Positions 62,163 to 64,000 of a DNA stretch of 64,000 bases are shown here, piece by piece. The position numbers and the translations under genes are program-made. The notes beneath the pieces were generated by a model that was not told the origin of the DNA, did no database searches, and saw nothing but the letters and a program-made list of their open reading frames with translations. Positions within the stretch are counted from its first letter, which is position 1. The number at the start of each line of letters is the position of its first letter. The DNA lies in NCBI RefSeq assembly GCF_021502725.1, contig NZ_JAKFFS010000001.1:1488001-1552000 (forward strand). The letters run 5' to 3'. The DNA is from Dyadobacter sp. CY345. Its GTDB lineage: Bacteria; Bacteroidota; Bacteroidia; Cytophagales; Spirosomataceae.

Positions 62163-62762
62163 TTATAGATGTAATAAATTCAGGCTTCCCAACGGACCGC
62201 CGAATTGCTGCATTCTGCCTCCATTTGCAAGATTTCCGAGATCAACAGGTGCGAAACCTATTCTCTTGACAACTTCCGAAAATTCCCTTTTAGCATACCG
62301 GTCATTACCAGAAATAAATACCACTCGTTTTCCGTGTTCATGTTCGGGATATTTTTCCAGCACTTTATAGCATAATGTGTTAAATGCCTTAACCAGCCTG
62401 GCTCCTGGGACAAGTTCAGCAACCAATTCGCTGGAAGTTTTTTCGCCGGTATAAACAAAATTATTAACGTCTTCGAGGCTGAAATTTGGATTTGTGGCAT
62501 CCACAACGATCCGGCCCTCCCAGGGCGGAAGATTGGAAAGTGCCTGCGGAAGCTGATTCCAGTGAACGGCCAGTATTACAATTTTAGCCCTTGCAACTTC
62601 CTCAGTCGTCGCCGCCTGCACATTAGCACCCAGGGCAGTCACGATGGAATTCAGGGAATGGGGGCCTCTGCTGTTACACATCATTACTTTGTAACCAGTA
62701 CTAACAAGCTGCCGGGCGAAAGCTCTTGCCATCTTCCCGGCTCCGATAATTCCAATGGTCAT
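62163..62762 (-). CDS. NADP(H)-dependent F420-type oxidoreductase / NADPH-reductase-like
   Basis: About 199 residues from the ATG at 62762; a start at 62828 adds 22 residues ahead of the Rossmann strand 'M-T-I-G-I-I-G-A-G-K-M-A-R-A-F-A' and is less likely. The motif 'N-S-R' after the second strand (about 30-32) fits NADP preference. Further family features are 'I-V-I-L-A-V-H-W', 'V-D-A-T-N-P' near 90 and 'L-V-K-A-F-N-T-L' near 120. These proteins bind NADP and resemble F420:NADP oxidoreductase, but most in Bacteroidota act on other substrates. Confidence 0.85.
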   Translation of the reverse strand: MTIGIIGAGKMARAFARQLVSTGYKVMMCNSRGPHSLNSIVTALGANVQAATTEEVARAKIVILAVHWNQLPQALSNLPPWEGRIVVDATNPNFSLEDVNNFVYTGEKTSSELVAELVPGARLVKAFNTLCYKVLEKYPEHEHGKRVVFISGNDRYAKREFSEVVKRIGFAPVDLGNLANGGRMQQFGGPLGSLNLLHL

Positions 62763-62909
62763 ATATTCGATTTTTATAACGTTTGCTGAGTTATGCTGGA
62801 TGTTGATTGCCATTATCAGAAAGTACAAATTTGCCTATTATGCTATCCCGAAAAAATGGATTGATAAAGGTTTGTATTGTATAAATGATTGCATGTTTTG
62901 AATGAACAA

Positions 62910-63470
62910 TTATCCTGTCGGCGATGGCTTGTTTATACGTTCCGTCAGAACCTTTCCCGTATCCGGATCCATAACTTTAAGTTCGATATAGACCACATTT
63001 GGCGCCAGTTTGGAACCTCCATTGATATGGACAAAAATTCTTTTCAATACATATTCTTTCTGGTTTACGTGAATGAAAACACGGTAACGATTCCGAATAT
63101 CCCGACGTAAATACATCGTTGAGCCAGTGAAAGCGACTGATTTCAATTCAAATTCACCTTCTCCAATAGGCGTTACTTTTAAGCCATAGGCAAACTTATT
63201 CTGGATGTAACTTAGTTCCTTTACCGTTCCGCCTTCATGAAATCTTATCCAGAAAGCACGTACAGGATTGCTGTTATCAAGCTTGCCATCTTTGTCCAGA
63301 TTAAGTTGATAACAAATCGTATTGGAATTGGGATCCCGCTGAATGTAAAAAAGCAGATTTGGAATATTAGGTACTGGCAGCGTGTCTTGCGAAGAAATCG
63401 TTGGCTCAATGGCGCTTATAACTTCTGAGCTCGCCAGTAAAAATAGCATGAAGATGAAGTGTTTTTTCAT
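62910..63470 (-). CDS. DUF4833 family secreted protein
   Basis: 186 residues with a signal peptide (cleaved near Ala20) and no lipobox. The DUF4833 pattern is clear: 'L-L-F-Y-I-Q-R-D-P-N-S-N-T-I-C-Y-Q' near 39-55, 'L-D-N-S-N-P-V-R-A-F-W-I-R' near 63-75, 'E-L-S-Y-I-Q-N-K-F-A-Y-G' near 84-95 and a C-terminal beta region. Function unknown; periplasmic. It stands alone, with no clear partner. Confidence 0.8.
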   Translation of the reverse strand: MKKHFIFMLFLLASSEVISAIEPTISSQDTLPVPNIPNLLFYIQRDPNSNTICYQLNLDKDGKLDNSNPVRAFWIRFHEGGTVKELSYIQNKFAYGLKVTPIGEGEFELKSVAFTGSTMYLRRDIRNRYRVFIHVNQKEYVLKRIFVHINGGSKLAPNVVYIELKVMDPDTGKVLTERINKPSPTG

Positions 63471-64000
63471 TTCGTTTGTATATAAAAACTTAGATAAACG
63501 GGTTAATCGATAAACTCAAATCTTAGCCTCAAAGGGAAGAAATTTGCGCGATTAACAGATTTACCTGCATCAAGAATATCCCCAAAAGCGTTTTCGGAAA
63601 TTTGTAAGTTGTCTGCATTGGTTGTAGTTTAAAAGGCGTTGTTGACTGCCGATCTATAACGATTCCTATATTGCTGCAATGCAAGCGGCTGATACGATAG
63701 GATCTATTGCCTTGAACATATTATGAACAATCATGCATTAGATTTCGTACATATCTGCACCAGCCGCTACGTCATCCAGTTAAGCTCCCACCAGCTAGGA
63801 GCAATCTGTTTTCTTGTTTAGAGGAGGTTTACTTATTCTTTAATGGGATGATCAGCAACCTGAATTTTGATTGAAACAGAATCAAATAATTGATAAAAAA
63901 TTATTTATCAGGCAATTATCTCACTGAAAAAACAAAAGTACCTTAACATTGAAAATTTGACAGTTGATATACCGGAGAACTTGTTATACAATTCATTAGC
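63471..64000. other. 530-base stretch without recognisable genes
   Basis: Both strands are broken by frequent stops; the longest frame after a stop (63646 onward) is under 30 codons. No terminal repeats, RNA fold or transposase remnant was convincing. A gene beginning outside the window may be promoted from here. Confidence 0.4.

Noticed and set aside
63646-63730. Short frame after a stop in the last 400 bases
   Set aside because: Under 30 codons, no start codon of note and no family pattern; could be chance.

Overview
The window looks like chromosome from a free-living member of the Bacteroidota, most likely a Dyadobacter-like Cytophagales. The evidence is two SusC/SusD systems each led by an ECF sigma/FecR pair, several Bacteroidota-type promoters (TTG/TTTG, about 17-21 bp, TAnnTTTG), almost no Shine-Dalgarno sites, many lipoproteins with short lipoboxes, and families that are mostly Bacteroidota (metallophosphoesterase/beta-barrel fusions, HD-PycTM proteins, DUF4833). 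The genus is inferred. I saw no rRNA, tRNA, CRISPR array, phage or insertion sequence.

Layout. 0.1-2.8 kb: a leftward sigma/anti-sigma/propeller-lipoprotein operon. 2.8-5.4 kb: a rightward ArsR-SRPBCC-DoxX-AlkD-like-DUF4256 operon behind tandem operators, closed by a perfect hairpin. 5.4-10.3 kb: a beta-hydroxyacid dehydrogenase, AlkC and a Tat-exported phospholipase C. 10.4-20.1 kb: polysaccharide-utilisation-type locus 1 (ECF sigma, FecR, SusC, SusD, two TIG-domain surface proteins). 20.3-30.2 kb: locus 2 (ECF sigma, FecR, SusC, SusD) followed, behind a terminator, by a GH95 alpha-L-fucosidase. 30.2-38.1 kb: SDR/LysR pair, a trpBA operon with a Trp-rich leader peptide and attenuator, NhaA, DUF4269 and MATE genes. 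38.1-43.3 kb: a gene-poor stretch, a YfbU-like gene, an NtrC-type sigma-54 activator with an unusual 5' end, and an AraC gene with candidate enhancer sites and a sigma-54-like promoter. 43.4-52.2 kb: YceI, then a rightward cluster of HD-PycTM, polyphosphate kinase, a propeller lipoprotein and a giant phosphoesterase/kinase-like/beta-barrel lipoprotein. 52.2-58.2 kb: a leftward tripartite RND efflux operon with a TetR-type operator. 58.2-63.5 kb: a GAF protein, an LpxR-type lipid A deacylase, an F420-type oxidoreductase and a DUF4833 protein.

How they work together. The two SusCD systems should import glycans and sense them through the STN domain, FecR and the ECF sigma factor; the fucosidase suggests a fucosylated substrate for the second. 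The trpBA leader can be read as a complete ribosome-mediated attenuator. The most original part is 44.1-52.2 kb. There a Pycsar-type membrane effector domain fused to an HD hydrolase sits 12 bp upstream of ppk1, followed by an outer-surface protein that seems to join a calcineurin-like phosphatase, a lipid/FAM20-kinase-like segment (D-R-H ... D-R-D) and a BAM-type barrel. No nucleotide cyclase is nearby, so I read this as a candidate phosphate/polyphosphate system rather than a defence island.
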